A model generated the notes under the pieces. That model saw only the letters and a program-made list of their open reading frames with translations, was not told the origin of the DNA and searched no databases. From Siderastrea siderea (taxonomy: Eukaryota > Cnidaria > Anthozoa > Scleractinia > Rhizangiidae): a DNA stretch of 64,000 nt. The stretch is from contig OZ034966.1 in the NCBI GenBank assembly GCA_964030785.1, positions 2,543,701-2,607,700 on the forward strand, read 5' to 3'. Positions 1 to 13,097 of this stretch are shown piece by piece; positions within the stretch are counted from its first letter, which is position 1, and each line of letters starts with the position of its first letter. A program made the position numbers and the translations under genes.

Positions 1-196
1 CGCGTTTCTTTTTAACCATTTTTTACTGTATTAGAGTAAAGAACTCTTAAAAAATTTACTTTCCCCTCTCAAAACCTGAGTTTTCACTTCGTGGTGAAAT
101 CGATGAATATTTTTTGATACTGAAAAGGATGTCCGCTGACCTACTCTGCTCAGGTTTCCTCGGCCAGCTTATTGATGACTGTACAAAAGAAACAAC

Positions 197-3100
197 ATGG
201 CGTCTGCGGGGTCAAAGAAAAAGTCTTCGAAATCAGGAATTTTAGAAAAGGTTAGAACGTAAAACTAGTTTCTAAGTAAACTTACTTTATTTCCCTTATA
301 TTGGAGTGCAAATAGATAAATTTTTTCGTCGTTTGTTTGTTATTTCTTGTTTATTTAGTGGTCCATTGACTCAGATGAGCCTGTGAAGATTGATAAATGG
401 GACTGCAATGCTGTTAAAAATTCCCTTGATGACGCTGCAAAGAAGGTAGTCGTTCATGCTTACTCGAACCTTTATGCGGCTTCGCTATTTTACAGTGTTC
501 AGAACTCAAGGAATCATGTCTATTTAGTTCCTTACCACAGCCATGGTATAATAATAATGGTGCACAACAATCAGTAAGCTTGAGCTTAAGGTGATTCCAT
601 CGAAAAAGAAGTTGTCAGGAGAATTTGTTGAAACTTTGCACAGTTACTAATTACACCTAGTTCATTAAAAAAATAAAATAAAAAGAGGGGGTCACCATGT
701 CTGATTTCATGCTACGGGGCTGTAGTATATAGGTACTTTGCTATCTTTAGACAGCAATGTTAAAAAAGCCTATCCTTGTACTAGAGACACCCATTACTTC
801 AACAAAGTTATAACTAGCAATGAAATATAAGCATTATTCTTATGACAGAAGAACAACATTACAGTAAAACGTCTTAAAATTGCCGTAACTAAACTACTTT
901 AAAATAATAGGCAAATCGAGCGTCTGCACGGTTGCAGTGAATCAACCGGAATTTTCCAAAGTTGAATAATGAAAAATTCTTCAGATTTGAATATATCATG
1001 TAAAGTCGTATTTTCCTTAAATAAATGGAATAAAAAAGTGGGGTCACCGACTTCGTTTGGGAGAAAACGACCATTTATTTCTCTGAACAGCTCAGCTTCC
1101 ACAGAAAACCTATCAAGAGAAGCACTCGCCTGTGGCTCATGTTCACCCTACACTTCTTTCAGGCTCTCGTCACTTCCTTGCATGCTTTATCACAGAACAA
1201 AGCACGGTTTTGGCTTTTTTATTTGTTAATTATAACAAAGTTTCGATATAACGCGCGCTCTGATTGGTTGAAACAGCATGCTTTATCAGAGAACAGATGC
1301 ACAGAGTAACCTGTGATGCCATTCTGCACGCGCTGGCAAGCTGAAAACCTTTCTTGCGCGCACTGCCAGCTATGAATAAACTTGTTTTCTTGAAAATTAA
1401 AGCCAATTTCTTTACAAATGTGAGCAAACCTATATTATAAAACAAATAAAAAAGCCAAAGCCATGCTTTGTTCTCTGATAAAGCATGCAAGGAAGTGATG
1501 AGAGCACTCAAGAAGCAGGGAGCAGCACTCGCCTGCAGCTCGTGTTCACCCTACACTACTTTTGTGCTCTTGTCACTTCCTTGCGTGCTTTTTCACAGAA
1601 CAAAGCATGGTTTTGGCTTTTTTATTTGTTAATTCACACTCAAATTTTTATGTACCCATGAAACTTTTTGCTGCCGCTCTTTTGTAGTCATTATCTGCAC
1701 AATTAGTAAGAACAATAAAGAATATTAATTTTGTATTTATAATCATATAATTTTAATTTGATCTATGTGAAATTGCTCAATTCTGATTGCGTCTCTGCAC
1801 ATCAATTTGTCATATAATTTGAACAGGGCCATGTGGGTGTCTAATGACAGCATTCAATTGCAATTTTTTAATATTGGATGTCTGTTATTGGACACCTTCC
1901 CTACTTGCATATCAATCAGGTGAAATTAACTTAGGCTGTGATCAGGCGAAATGGAGGCACAAGAAAAATCAGTGAGCAGGGCATCTGGGGAGGGTGAGGA
2001 AGCATTGATTCTAGCAAATTAGTGCACGTGTTACATACCAGATTCTTGTGCAGCCCCCAATCACTGATTGTTGACAAGTTTGTAAATGTAAAAATGTAAT
2101 TGTCCGGGTTAGTGCTGTCCTGAAAAGGACTGTTTGTGATAACATTGACTGACATTTCGACAACCTGGGCGGAAGTCATTAGGGAAGGTACATTTTTTCT
2201 TGGGGGGGAGGGCTGGGGAATTTTGGTATTTTTTTCCCAAAAAAGTGTTGGCCCTCCCTTGCATTTTAATAAAAAAACTCCTGACCCCCCACCTTTAGGT
2301 GACTGACAAAAGTGTGACCCTCCCCTCACTACTACATGGTATGTTCCATGCTGTAGAAACCTCAGAATGTTTCTCTTGTGAACGCAAAGTGTTTGAATAT
2401 GAATATATCTCGATATTGAATGTGTGCGCGCTGAAACAAGGAAAATGCAAACAATCAGTGTGGGATATTTACGTTTTGTAGCTGAAGTTTGAATATGGAA
2501 GTATTTGAGTATTATAAAAGTTTTGAACGTAAAATATCTAAGGGAAAATACACGCGCTTCTTTCTCCGACTAGCCGGGATTGCTGTTGGTTATTTTAACA
2601 GAAAGGTTTATTTGTTTAGCATGGGAAAACTGCCTCTCAAACACAAATATTTCCTACATTTCCGAAAGGGTAGAGTGCATTGTTGGATCTACTAGTAACT
2701 CTTCAGAACTGAACGACTCAGGAGATCAGGCAGCGGATAGCCAACAGCAAGAAGCTGAAGAAACGATACCTGAGTCAAGTACTTTTCGATACAGACGGAA
2801 AAGGACACCAGTCCTCCGAGAAAAACTATGTGCCATGGCATAATATACATGTAGAAATGTAACCTAGAACCTATAATAAAACACCAAATTAAATCAAAGT
2901 AGGTGAAAAGAAAAACTTAATCTGTAAGAAAATGGAAAGCAATATCACAAAAATTCTTATTAAAAAATTCTGTAGATGTGTGACCCTCCCTTGAATAGCT
3001 CACATGAGGTATGGCCCTCCCCTTTTGGTGCTCACTTTCACTGATGACCCTCCCCTCTGAGGCCCCAGTCCTCACCCCCCCTCCCCAAGAAAAAACATAC

Positions 3101-6100
3101 CTTCCCTTATAAGAGTCAAGTGAATTGTGAATCGTCAGTAGATGTTATAAGTCTCTGGTCATTGTTCTGGTAGAATGTATTGCCAACATTTAAGCTAACA
3201 TAAACTTTTCTATTTCAAATTTTGATTAATTGGTACCCTAATCATTGATTTAAAAACTACTTTCCTATTCACTCAACACTAAATTTAACTCCACTCAGTC
3301 CAATCACCATGGTGACCTACTTTATGTTTATCTATTGTTATGTTACAGGTGTTGACTCAGGGCTTTGGCTATGTAGAGGACCATAAAATAACAGATGTTC
3401 GCCTGGCTATCTGCACCATTTCTTGCTGCTTTGCCCTTGGTGCTTTGATATATGACTATCTTTTCCCTTTTCCAGTCTCACGGCCTATTCTCATCACGTG
3501 CGTGCTGTCGTATCCACACCAAAATTATTCATAATGTTTGTTTTCATTTTTTCTTAGAACATTTGCATTGAAGTCTGGTCAAGTAAATATACACTTGATT
3601 AAAAAAGCATTGTCGTATGATCAGTATAAACCAAAAAGTGTGAGTTCAAGGACTTTCTGGGCATTTGCTTAGTCAGCGAGTGATTGTTTTCATACGGTAC
3701 TGAAACAACGCATTATTTTCTTACTTCCAAATACTTTTCTAGCAAAAATTTAGTTTGTGAACGGATGCAAACTTTTACATATTTCACACTGTACTTTTCT
3801 GTTTAGTGGCCAAATTGACCCTTGTAATCATTTGGTAAATTTGGCCACTTTTAAGAAATGGCTCAAAGTGCACCACTTCCATTACCACATACAACTCCCT
3901 GCAATCAACATCACTCGTGACAGAACAGTCTTTTATTTTGAATATGCAAATGCTAATATACAGTCATCTACCCATAAACCCGTGAGGGCTCAGGGTTAAG
4001 GGTCATGACGATGCTTTTTCAATCGAGCGTATTACTTAGAACATTTGTCTAACAAATGCTGTTTTCAATGTCAAACTTCTTAACCACACGCTGAAAAATG
4101 GGCATCCTGTGAGACTTGTGTTCCGATTGCACATAAATCAATCTCAACAGGTTTGGGGCATTTTTCTTTAATTTCGTCTAGAAGGGGATGACCCAGATAC
4201 TCCTACAAAAAAGCTTGTGCACAGTGCAAACTTTAGAATGTGTGCTTTTTAGTGGGTGTACATTATTACACTTTGAGGAGAGGCTTGTCTGGAATGAAGC
4301 CCCTACCATGATGCCTACTTGTCATGTTATAAGAAATATGCTCCAAGGAATATCATCTCCCCTAATACAGTAGCTTTTACTAGAGCATTGTTAAACCAAA
4401 ACCAAAGCAGGTACTCTGGCCAATCACAACGTATGCAGACAATACAATGAACCTATTCAGACTCAAAACAAATACAAGCAATACGAAGAAACAAGTGCAA
4501 GCAAGTCGTGATTAGTTTTGGTTTTACTTCAATCTAATTGGTTAGAAGAGTGGCACTAGGTTTTTTAACCAAACAAAGAGTGAAGTAAAGCAAAAGTAAA
4601 GCAAATGTGAGTTTCTTTCGACACTCATATGAAAACCTCTCTAATAACAATGGTTACTTAACTGACCATTTATGAGGGGTGTTTTGGGGCAAACAAAACA
4701 AACAGTAGAAATGAAACTTAAGAACCCCAGCTGGCAGCTGGCTAGGAGGCAGACCAGTTGCTGTTACTGAGGAGTTGAACCCAGGCCTACTGACAAAATT
4801 AATAATCCCACTTGGTGGGCATAATTCCCAGGAAGGGGGGGGGGGGTACTCCCTACAATGGATTATATGGGGAGGCTCCGCCCGAAAGGGCTTCAGGTAT
4901 ATAAAAAGGTAGGGAATTCACGAGCTGAAGTATATGAAAGGGTAGGGAAATCTGTCATTTAAATATTTTAAAAGGCCTTTGATTAAAATATTTCGAGTAC
5001 ATAATAATAATATTGTTTTTTGGTTAACATCTCTTCCGGTAATACTGTTCTCTCCTAACATCGTTCATTATGTGAAAGGGGTACCATTTTTCAATAGAAG
5101 TATACGAAAGGGGTACCTTTTCTGTCAAAAATGGTATATAAAAGGGCAAGGGGTTGGACCTCAGGGTGGAGCCTCCCCGTATAAAACTTTGTTGAGTAGC
5201 CCCCCCGAGGCATAATTATGTGACAGCAAAATGATGGGGATCATTTGACTTTTTTCATTTTCAGACAGTGAATCTGAAGTTTCATCACAATACAGAGTTT
5301 TTCATTTCAAAAAATTCTATGTTTTTAGATTTTCAGGTTTTTGCATCTTTGACGGAAAAATGACATCACAAAATTGGTGCCATTTTGTTACTAAAAATAG
5401 CACAAAATGGAAGAATTTATTCAAGGTTTAAAACATTGTATCTTTTGATTGGATCAACCTATTTTGAAGGGTTTCAGATTGAGATCCTCATAGCATGTTC
5501 TTTTAGACACCATCATCAGATGTCCTGTAATGCTAAAAAATAAATTTGGTGCACCAATTTTGTGATGTCATCCCCCCTCCCCCCCTCCAAAAGAAAAAAA
5601 AACTGAAAATCTAATAGCATAGAATTTTCTGGAATGCAAAGTTCTGTATTTTAGGTTGATCATCTGAAAATGAAAAAAAAGTTAAATGAACCCTGTCATT
5701 TTTGCTGTCACATGTGCCCACTGCCAGGTAGGAGTCAGAGCGTGAAACCAACACCGACACCCTAACCCCTTGGCCGGTGAAGGTGCCTATACAGTTACGT
5801 AGTCCCCCGTAAACTGTAATAACATTTCTTAATCCTTAACCCTGTATAATTACCAGAAGTTTTTCTTTTGATCATTTGATTATATTTGATGACAGTTTAA
5901 CTCCTTAACAGAGTTACAAAGATACTTTGCATTGATGACCGTGTTGACAGCCTTCACAACTTTTGTTGAGAAAAATTACATTATGTTTGCTGTGCAAAAA
6001 GATGAAGCTGGAGTAGTAAGTCAATTTTATTGATTTAAGTTAGCTCATCATGTTTTCTCGACTTTTAATGACGTGCAAACTTTGAAGTTACAAAAACACT

Positions 6101-8144
6101 TAATTAATACATTTTGTAACAGAATGGGACCTTGGGAAGGCCTAAAAAACAGTTACAGGCAAAATTTGTGTGGTTTCGGGGATGTGAAAGCTGTTTGGAA
6201 CCCTGTAAAAGTTGGAAAACTTTTGGGAAACCCTTTGAGAGCCCATTAGAAATTCTTGGTAACCCCTCAAAACGTTTTGGAAACCCTTTAGAGACCCTTC
6301 AAACACCTGTTTTGCTTCAATCTTAAGGTTTTGTTAATCACAATTAATGGTAGCATACCATGTAGTCATTGGTTATGTTTTGAACTTAAACAATCAAACA
6401 TCATTACAGTACCGCTCAAATGTAAGTTGATATAGTGTCTTTAGAGTCTCAATCCTCGACTTGATTCTCGAAACTTGATTCTCGTGAGAATCGAGTATCA
6501 AGAATCGAGAACCGAGTAGGGAGAATCAAGTCAAGAGAAAATAATGAGCTTGTTGCTTGAGTGATTCCTCAATAGAATAAATCAAACAAAAGAATCACAA
6601 TATCAGGTCAATTCAAAGAATGCATGCTAACTGAATAATGGAGTTGGTCATTGCTGCTCGAAATAATGCATTGATACTCGGCGCATCATAAAAACTCTGA
6701 GTTGAACCTTCACCTTAAAAGACAAATCATTTTGCCGTTTCAATCGCTGCCTTACGCTTCGAAGAAACGAAGATGGCACTTTTTATGTTTTCAGTGATGG
6801 CTCAAAAGACAACTTTCATGAAAATGTTGTCATTCACACTTGCTGGCGTGTGCTTTAATTAAAACATACACTCTAGCTAGATCTCTGAACTCTTGCTTGG
6901 AAAGAAGTAAAGCGGTAATACTCGACATATCATGAAGACTTTGCCTTAAAAGTTTGCCTTTAAGGTAGAGTATTTTGCCGTTTCAATCACCGATTTATGT
7001 TTCGTAGCACTAAAGATATCACTTTTTTGTGCTATCGAATTGAGTATGCACAAACGAGAATGTTCGGCTTTGGCAAATCTCTCGAGAATTGAGTATGATA
7101 ATTGAGATTCTCGACTTGATTCTCGATCCTCGATTCCCGCAAGGATCGAGAAGCGAGTGTCAACTTACATTTAAGCGGTAAGTTAGTGTTATTTTTCACA
7201 GACACATTGAGTGATAATTTTCAGTACAGACAGAAGTGTAAAAGGTTTTTAGCTATTAATTAAACCTTCGGCTCTTTGTCTAAGTAGAACAAAATTATCT
7301 TCAGTGTGTGTAAAGACTGATTATTTTTTCCCACAGGGTCCTGATAATTACTGGAGTTTGCGTTCAACACTGAAACGCTACGATCAATACTACACTCTAA
7401 CTATTGCATACAAAGATGGTGTCACAAAGAAGGAAAGAGAGCAGAGTTTGAAAAAGTAGGTGTTGTGATATAGACATTAATGACTGTTGTTGCTGTTTTA
7501 TTTGAACTCAAAATTGTTGACTAGTTGAACTAACTGCCAGCCACATCAAGTCAGTCAGAAAAATCACCTGTGATGTACTCACACAGTGCCTTTCGTTATT
7601 TTTGTCATAAAGTATTTGAAAAATATTTACACCTGACCAGATGTGTTGAAAGTTGAAATTCACTCATCACAAGTTCTACTTAGTGGGAACAATTTTCGTT
7701 TGGGTGGGAACAGGAACAAAATTGCTCCAAACTCAAGAGGAAAGAGCCCAGTAACAAGTTTTGTAGTGTTACAGGGCACATGTGTATTATTCAGTGTTGT
7801 CGTGTGGGTTGTGTTATTTGTTCTTGTTCTTGCTTTAAGGGTTTATCTCTGGGTTCTACAGATTTCCTTTCTTCTCGAAAACCAACTTTTTTAAATTTGA
7901 TTTCCTCCAGATAGAGAAAACCTGTATCAAAACCACCCGTAGGTTATGTAGCCTTTCTCTCTATTTAACGTGATTCACTTCAGTAGTAAATTCAGCTATG
8001 TTCAGAGTGCTGATGTTTGATTGAATTCTCTTCAGGTCTGTTGCTTCATGGTTTGATGAAGAAGGGACCTTGCTGTTTGATGTTCTGGAAAAAGATGTCC
8101 GTGAACTTCATAATGGCATAGCATCAGAGAAGAAGGACAAGTGA
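197..8144 (+). CDS. SPCS2: Signal peptidase complex subunit 2 (six exons)
   Basis: Non-catalytic subunit of the ER signal peptidase complex. Exons read from splice signals and homology: 197-250, 359-445, 3349-3501, 5914-6015, 7337-7455 and 8036-8144, giving 624 nt and 207 aa (human protein about 226 aa). Seen: the N-terminal KIDKWDCNAVKNSLDDAAKK block, a first hydrophobic segment in exon 3 (LAICTISCCFALGALIYDYL), a second in exon 4 (YFALMTVLTAFTTFV), then the cytosolic part in exons 5-6 with LKRYDQYYTLTIAYKDG and a Lys-rich C terminus. All joins keep frame with GT-AG borders; exon 3 ends at TGC before gtgctg, and exon 4 starts after an acagag acceptor. A polyadenylation signal lies 48 bases past the stop. 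The gene looks intact. Introns 2, 3 and 4 carry several inverted-repeat transposons. Confidence 0.95.
1122..1634. repeat. Direct and inverted copies of a ~110-bp repeat in SPCS2 intron 2
   Basis: A ~110-bp unit (gcactcgcct...ttatttgttaa) at 1122-1231 recurs in direct orientation at 1524-1634. Its inner half recurs inverted at about 1441-1510 (aaacaaataaaaaagccaaa...). The first and inverted copies can form a foldback, so this looks like a MITE with a partial tandem duplication. No coding potential seen. Confidence 0.7.
2182..3106 (+). mobile_element. Harbinger-like non-autonomous element, copy A
   Basis: 925-bp element with terminal inverted repeats GGGAAGGTACATTTTTTCTT and its complement, flanked by a 3-bp duplication TTA (2179-2181 and 3107-3109). 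Three-bp TTA/TAA duplications are typical of PIF/Harbinger transposons. The same element, inverted, is at 20637-21533. Both copies keep two similar short open frames (about 2299-2481 and 2580-2843; the latter contains SELNDSGDQAADSQQQEAEE). I do not recognise a product and see no transposase. The element lies in SPCS2 intron 2. Confidence 0.8.
4834..5210. mobile_element. MITE with GC-rich ends
   Basis: Inverted arms: G-run, gtactccctacaatgga then ggggaggctcc at the left, answered at the right by ggagcctccccgtataaaac and a C-run. The inside has repeated tatataaaaggg motifs. It sits in SPCS2 intron 3. No coding content. Confidence 0.7.
5219..5713. mobile_element. Foldback MITE with ~190-bp arms
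   Basis: Left arm starts gtgacagcaaaatgatgggg and continues through ttttcattttcag and gacatcacaaaattggtgcc. The right arm carries the complementary blocks in reverse order, ending ...tttttgctgtcac. Nearly the whole element is palindromic. It lies in SPCS2 intron 3, directly after another MITE. Confidence 0.8.
6412..7178. mobile_element. TA-flanked MITE in SPCS2 intron 4
   Basis: Terminal inverted repeats CCGCTCAAATGTAAGTTG (left) and the near-complement ending AGCGG (right), flanked by TA on both sides, as for Tc1/mariner-type insertions. Subterminal segments near both ends consist of short palindromic tctcgattctcga-like repeats. 767 bp, no coding content. Confidence 0.8.
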
Positions 8145-8191
8145 ACTCTCACTCTAAGCTTGTTAACTTAACTTGTAGCTGTTAGAGCATC

Positions 8192-8197
8192 AATAAA
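8192..8197 (+). promoter_or_regulatory. Polyadenylation signal of SPCS2
   Basis: AATAAA 48 bases downstream of the SPCS2 stop codon, at the usual place for 3' end formation. Confidence 0.7.
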
Positions 8198-8370
8198 TTC
8201 AAGTACCGGTAATAGTGTTTGTTTGGAATGTTCTGTTGCCTTACTTCCCTTCGCTGATGACTGAGTGACAAAGGAATGAACTAGGCAGAATAAATATTCT
8301 GATGGCACAATAGAGAGACTCGGGTAGTGTCATGGATTTTAGTAGCAAATATTCGTCATTCTGTCAGTCC

Positions 8371-8625
8371 ATGTGTGGGGGTGCAGTGGTACAGTGATTT
8401 GTGCATTGAACTTCAGATCTGAAGGTCAGTGGTTCAATGCCCAGTTCCTGCCATCGTGTTGTTTTCTTAGACAAGAAACTTCACTTTGCACTGTCTCTCT
8501 GTGCAGGTGTATAAATGGGTACCGGCGACATATTGCTGGGGTAACCCTGCAATGGACTAGCATCCTATCCAGGGGGGAGTAGCAATGCTCTCAGATGCTT
8601 CATGCTACAGAAACCAGCCCTGTGT
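8371..8625 (+). mobile_element. tRNA-derived SINE
   Basis: Starts with a tRNA-like part (gcagtggtacagtgatt as box A, ggtcagtggttcaatgccc as box B), followed by the widespread invertebrate SINE body with ggtgtataaatgggtacc and gcaatggactagcatcctat. It lies just downstream of SPCS2. Exact ends are not clear. Confidence 0.75.
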
Positions 8626-8999
8626 GCCTCCTTGGCTCGTGTGCAACTTAAACCTACCTCACCTACAACAGTCCATCTTCGCATTCAATTGGCCATGGTT
8701 ATTTTCCCCAAGGACCACTGCCACAGCATTTGATGGGGAATATGTTTCCACATTTCTTGGCCACATCTATGGAGTGTTTTTTTTTGTATCTAGCGAAGTA
8801 CAACACTATAGCTTTACCTGCTTTTTTAGTTCACATCCTGCATGTAATTAACCTTGTGACAGTATCTAGTCTAGGTTAGCATTTTATCAGGGCTCACGAT
8901 AATCAGATGACTGTCTTGCTTGTCTTAACGACAGTGCGTCATTTTGTTACTGCCCATACGTTCTGCGCATCTGGGTGTCTTAAGGAATTTGCCTACTTA

Positions 9000-10224
9000 G
9001 GGAGGGTTCATAATTTATGTAGAGAGGGGGCTATGGCGATTTTTAGGGGGGGGGGGCATGATTTTTTCTGTTAGGTTTTAGGGGGGCTATCGAAAATTTG
9101 TCCCGGTGTGAAAAAAGATATAAGGGAGGGCCATCAAAAAAATTCCATAAAAACTGCAACCATCAGTTTACTCATATTTAGTAGAAGGATCTGTAAATGA
9201 AGTTCTAGTATAGCTGGAGCTTATAAATAGCAGTCGATGTCAATGAATTAAAAACTCAGACTGATGCTTGCTTTCTCAGAACATTTATTTGTAATTCGGT
9301 GTTCCTCTCTTCTCTGCAGAGGACTCTTTGCATCACTAAGAGGCAAACATGGGGAAAGAGGAGGGAGACCACGCCTTTCACTCTTCCCATCGTCTGTTTT
9401 AATTTTTATTTAAAATTTTATTTATGGGATACCAGTGGGGGCCTCTGTGAAGGAGACAGTCCGTGTTCTTAAGTTTATATTCCAATTGATGGTGAAGCTG
9501 GATGGCATCGAAATGTGCCAGCTGAAGCTCAGAGATGATTTACTGGATGATACTGCATGGCCAGTTATAATGCAGCTGTTTGATGAAGATCAGAATAAAT
9601 AAATTCTCACCTTTATGAAACCCAAGCATTTCTATCAAACCAATTTCTGCTTTATAACTGGCTGTACAGCTAGTGTAGACCACATTAGAAATGGCCGCAA
9701 TTGACTCCATTGCAAGATAATATTTTAAACCTTATTTGTACAACCTTAAGGTATTTTAGAAAGCTAAATTCTATTTGTATGAGGATAGCACACTGAATTT
9801 GTATCAACACATTGTGTGTGTATTTTTCACCTGAAATACTACTGGAATGATGCCTCAACTTAGCTGGTTTAGAAGACTGCAGTGAATGTAAGCTGTATCC
9901 TTTTATTTATCCTTATCAGTTTGATAAATTTAAGTTTTTCATTCTCAATTACCAATAAGAAGTAGTTTTGCTTATTAACAATTGTGATAATGTGGTTAAT
10001 TTCAAGACTAGATATGTCTTGTTTTAGTCATCAGGGATTTTTGGGTGGTGGTGGTGGTGGAGGAGGGGGGGTCATGGTATTTTGCCCATGGTTGTGGGTT
10101 ATGCAATGAGGGGGGACCAGGGAAAAAAACACACCAAATAATAAGGGGGCTTCCAAAAACTGCAAGGGAAAAAATCTGAAATCACCATAGCCCCCCTCTA
10201 CATAAAATTATTATGAACCCTCCC
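9000..10224. mobile_element. Harbinger-like element C (related ends)
   Basis: Inverted ends GGGAGGGTTCATAATTTATG (left) and the near-complement at the right (10177-10224), with TTA before and TAA after. The first bases match the ends of elements A and B (GGGAAGGTAC), so they are probably the same superfamily. 1,225 bp. The inside contains a short open frame at 9423-9602 and a GGT-rich run near 10045. Confidence 0.65.
9423..9602 (+). other. Open frame of 59 codons inside element C, unrecognised
   Basis: An open frame with protein-like composition (LKFIFQLMVKLDGIEM, then LRDDLLDDTAWPVIMQLFDE) ends at TAA 9600-9602. No ATG exists near its start; the first internal Met is about a third of the way in. 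It may be a captured host exon or a decayed transposon domain. I do not recognise the family. Confidence 0.3.
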
Positions 10225-13097
10225 TAATACAAAGGTATTTTGCGTGGTTTAGGAAATTATATGTCAAAAAAGAAGATTTGGGCTACCAATATCCAAAAAG
10301 AAAATTGGGGGGTAACTACATATTTTTCACAAATAATTGAGCTTAAATTTGGAAAGAAAATCCAATATATTCTTTGTATTTTAAAGCTTTTTTAGAATTA
10401 TGGTTGCTTAATTATCTCTAAAAAAATAAGTGGTTACCCATGTGTTTCTTTTAAGGTTCCAGTAGGTCTTGCTAAGATCTGCTTTTTCCCCATAGTCATA
10501 ACCTTAAAAATACCTCTGTATTAGGAGGCACCATTCTTAAATAGACTATTTCACAATGCATGTCTTGTTGTGGGGGAATCAGAATCAACCTAATTTCTTA
10601 CCTTATGACAGCTTACAATACCACTTACAGAATGTCCCTGTGAAACCACTTTCACGCGATGCCATTTGGTATGCCTTTCATTTCCAGTAGTTCAAAGGAT
10701 AGAAAACTTTATCCAGTGTAGTAGTAAGAGGTATTAAATAAAAAAAGTAAATAAATAACAGTGACTGGGTGTGTTCAGAAAAGCCTTGTGTAAAAGTTGA
10801 ATAAATAAATGCAACACAGACCTTTAAGACAGAGGAAATTATAGCACTTACCAGTACCAGTAATAAACAATAAAAGTTATGTTAGTTTTACAAGGACTAA
10901 ATTAAAAAAAAAAAAAAGAAAGCAAGTACTGATAAAGGCCCTTCATTTAGTGCAGTTGGAGGACATTTCATTTCATTGTCTGAATAGTTGTTTACCTGCT
11001 AATTAGCAAGTTTGAACAATGAAGGCTTGATGTTTAAATTTAATTCTAAGTTCCTATTATCAAAATTCTAAGTTCCTATTATAAAGTTTACTAGTTTTAG
11101 AAACTACTGAAGTGAATCGAAAGAATATTGGTGAAACTCAGTTGAAATAATTCCCGTCATTCACTTCAAACTATATGCAAGTCTTACGGTTAGTTTAACT
11201 TACTGAAGCTTCCATATGCTTGGATCAGTGATATATTACAAAACTGAAGAGGCTAATGGAAAAGTCTCCCAAGTGAATTTTTGGGTCAAATTTTTTCTTT
11301 GCTCATACAAAGTGTCTGAATTTTTGCATGTGGCCTTCAATGATGTTCTTAGAATATTAAATAATTTATTCAAATAACAATGCCCCGATTTTTTTCCCAC
11401 TGATTTGAACTTAGCTTTCCAGAAAAATGGGCCAAAAAATGCAGTCAGTGTCTTTTGTTTTCTTTTGTTCAAAACAGAAACAAAATAAACTGATTAATTT
11501 CTCTCTTTTGTGAAACAACAGAATCAACTTTAATTAAAACCCACAAAATGAGTCAAATGTGAAAAATTCATAGTGTTGCAGACCACTGCAGGTATGTGGG
11601 TTAATATTACTAGGCATTTTGCAGTACTGTACATACCCAAATGTATTATCAATCTTCATAAATGATAATTATTAAATAAAAGCAGGGGCAGGGGCAGGGG
11701 GGGGGGGGGGTGGTTAAAAAAATCCAGATCTTGAATCAAAGAAGCAAAGTCCCTTTTCAGTAGAAGCAATGAAAAGAAACAGTATAACATTAGAGACCAA
11801 ATAAACCAAGTCATGAATCAACAACCATTTTAATCATTTCATTTCATGAAAAAGTGCCTTCACTTCCTCAAATAGTGAAAAATAGTGTTACACATCTTTA
11901 TTCACATCATCAATTGTACCCTAATTTAAATTAATGCTTGTTAAATCTACCAAAATTTGATAAAACTACCACAGTTACCATCAGTATTATACAATCCATA
12001 TGACCACATAATAAAGAACAAAACTGATCCTAATTTTCAGTTTTGACGTGATGCAGAAACTCCATTATAAATAATAACAAATTTCACTTGAAAAATATTA
12101 AACTGTCTTATTTTCACTAATTTTTGTCAGTACTTAGAGAAAAGAGGGTTCATTCATAGCTCAAAATTTTGCATAAGTGTGGCCCTCTTTTGTTCACTTC
12201 TCTTCCTTTATCACAAAAATTGTGAAATTAAGACCTGTGAAAATATGTAACAGCAAGATAGCCAAAACATACAATTATGATTTACATTATCACTGTCCAG
12301 GAAAATTCAGTCCATTCTGAACCTGTTTACAAATTCAACTTCACTTTTGTGACTCCTAGCATTTTTTAACTGTTTAATAGAAAACTCACTTGTCCAGTAC
12401 AATATGAGATCAAAACAAAAACAGTATAATCGACTCATGGTTAGTTATCGAAATTCTTAACAGCACATGAAGAGGTACATTTATGTTTACGCATAAAGAC
12501 ACATTACTATTGATATATACTTGTCACAAAATTCCACTTCGCTTCACTTCTCTGACAGTATGTTTTTAATCAAGGAGAATTTTGATACTACACCAAGTGG
12601 AAGCATCCCATCTGATAAGAACTTTAATTTAATGTTTCTTTTGTGACTATTCCAGAATAGGAGTATGCAGAATAAAATTATGGTAGTCGTGTTCTTTTGG
12701 CACCTATTTCCGCTTTTGGGATGAACCGAGTATACCGGTAGTTTCCATTCATTCTGCATCCGATGGCAAAATGAATGGAAGAGTGGGAAGACAAGTCTAA
12801 CTGGGATAACCAGACTGACTACATCTGGAAAAGTCTTTGGATTGCTCTGAGTACCAAAATCGCATTCTTTGGGAAACTGATATTCTGTGTATTCTGTGAA
12901 CCCTAAACCTTAACAGAAGAGCCACAATACAGCCAAAAGAATGCACCCTTCAATAACACAACAAACTTAACTATTGGTTACAATTTTAATTGATATAGAG
13001 TATTCTACTAAACTTGTTTGTAAGGAGGTTACCTACTTTTTTAAAATTTCATGTGTTACCTTTTACTGTTATACCAGTGATAGGTTCTACAAGAAGT
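10225..13097. other. AT-rich gene-free stretch, partly PITP 3' side
   Basis: No convincing exon on either strand. The part next to 13,098 is probably the 3' UTR and downstream region of the PITP gene on the minus strand. Features seen: A-run near 10,905 and a G-run near 11,695. Open frames at 11236-11472 and 12544-12759 have no recognisable product and skewed AT-rich composition. Confidence 0.5.

Noticed and set aside
2299..2843. Host gene at the short open frames of element A
   Set aside because: The same frames occur in copy B inside the same inverted-repeat boundaries, so they belong to the transposon.
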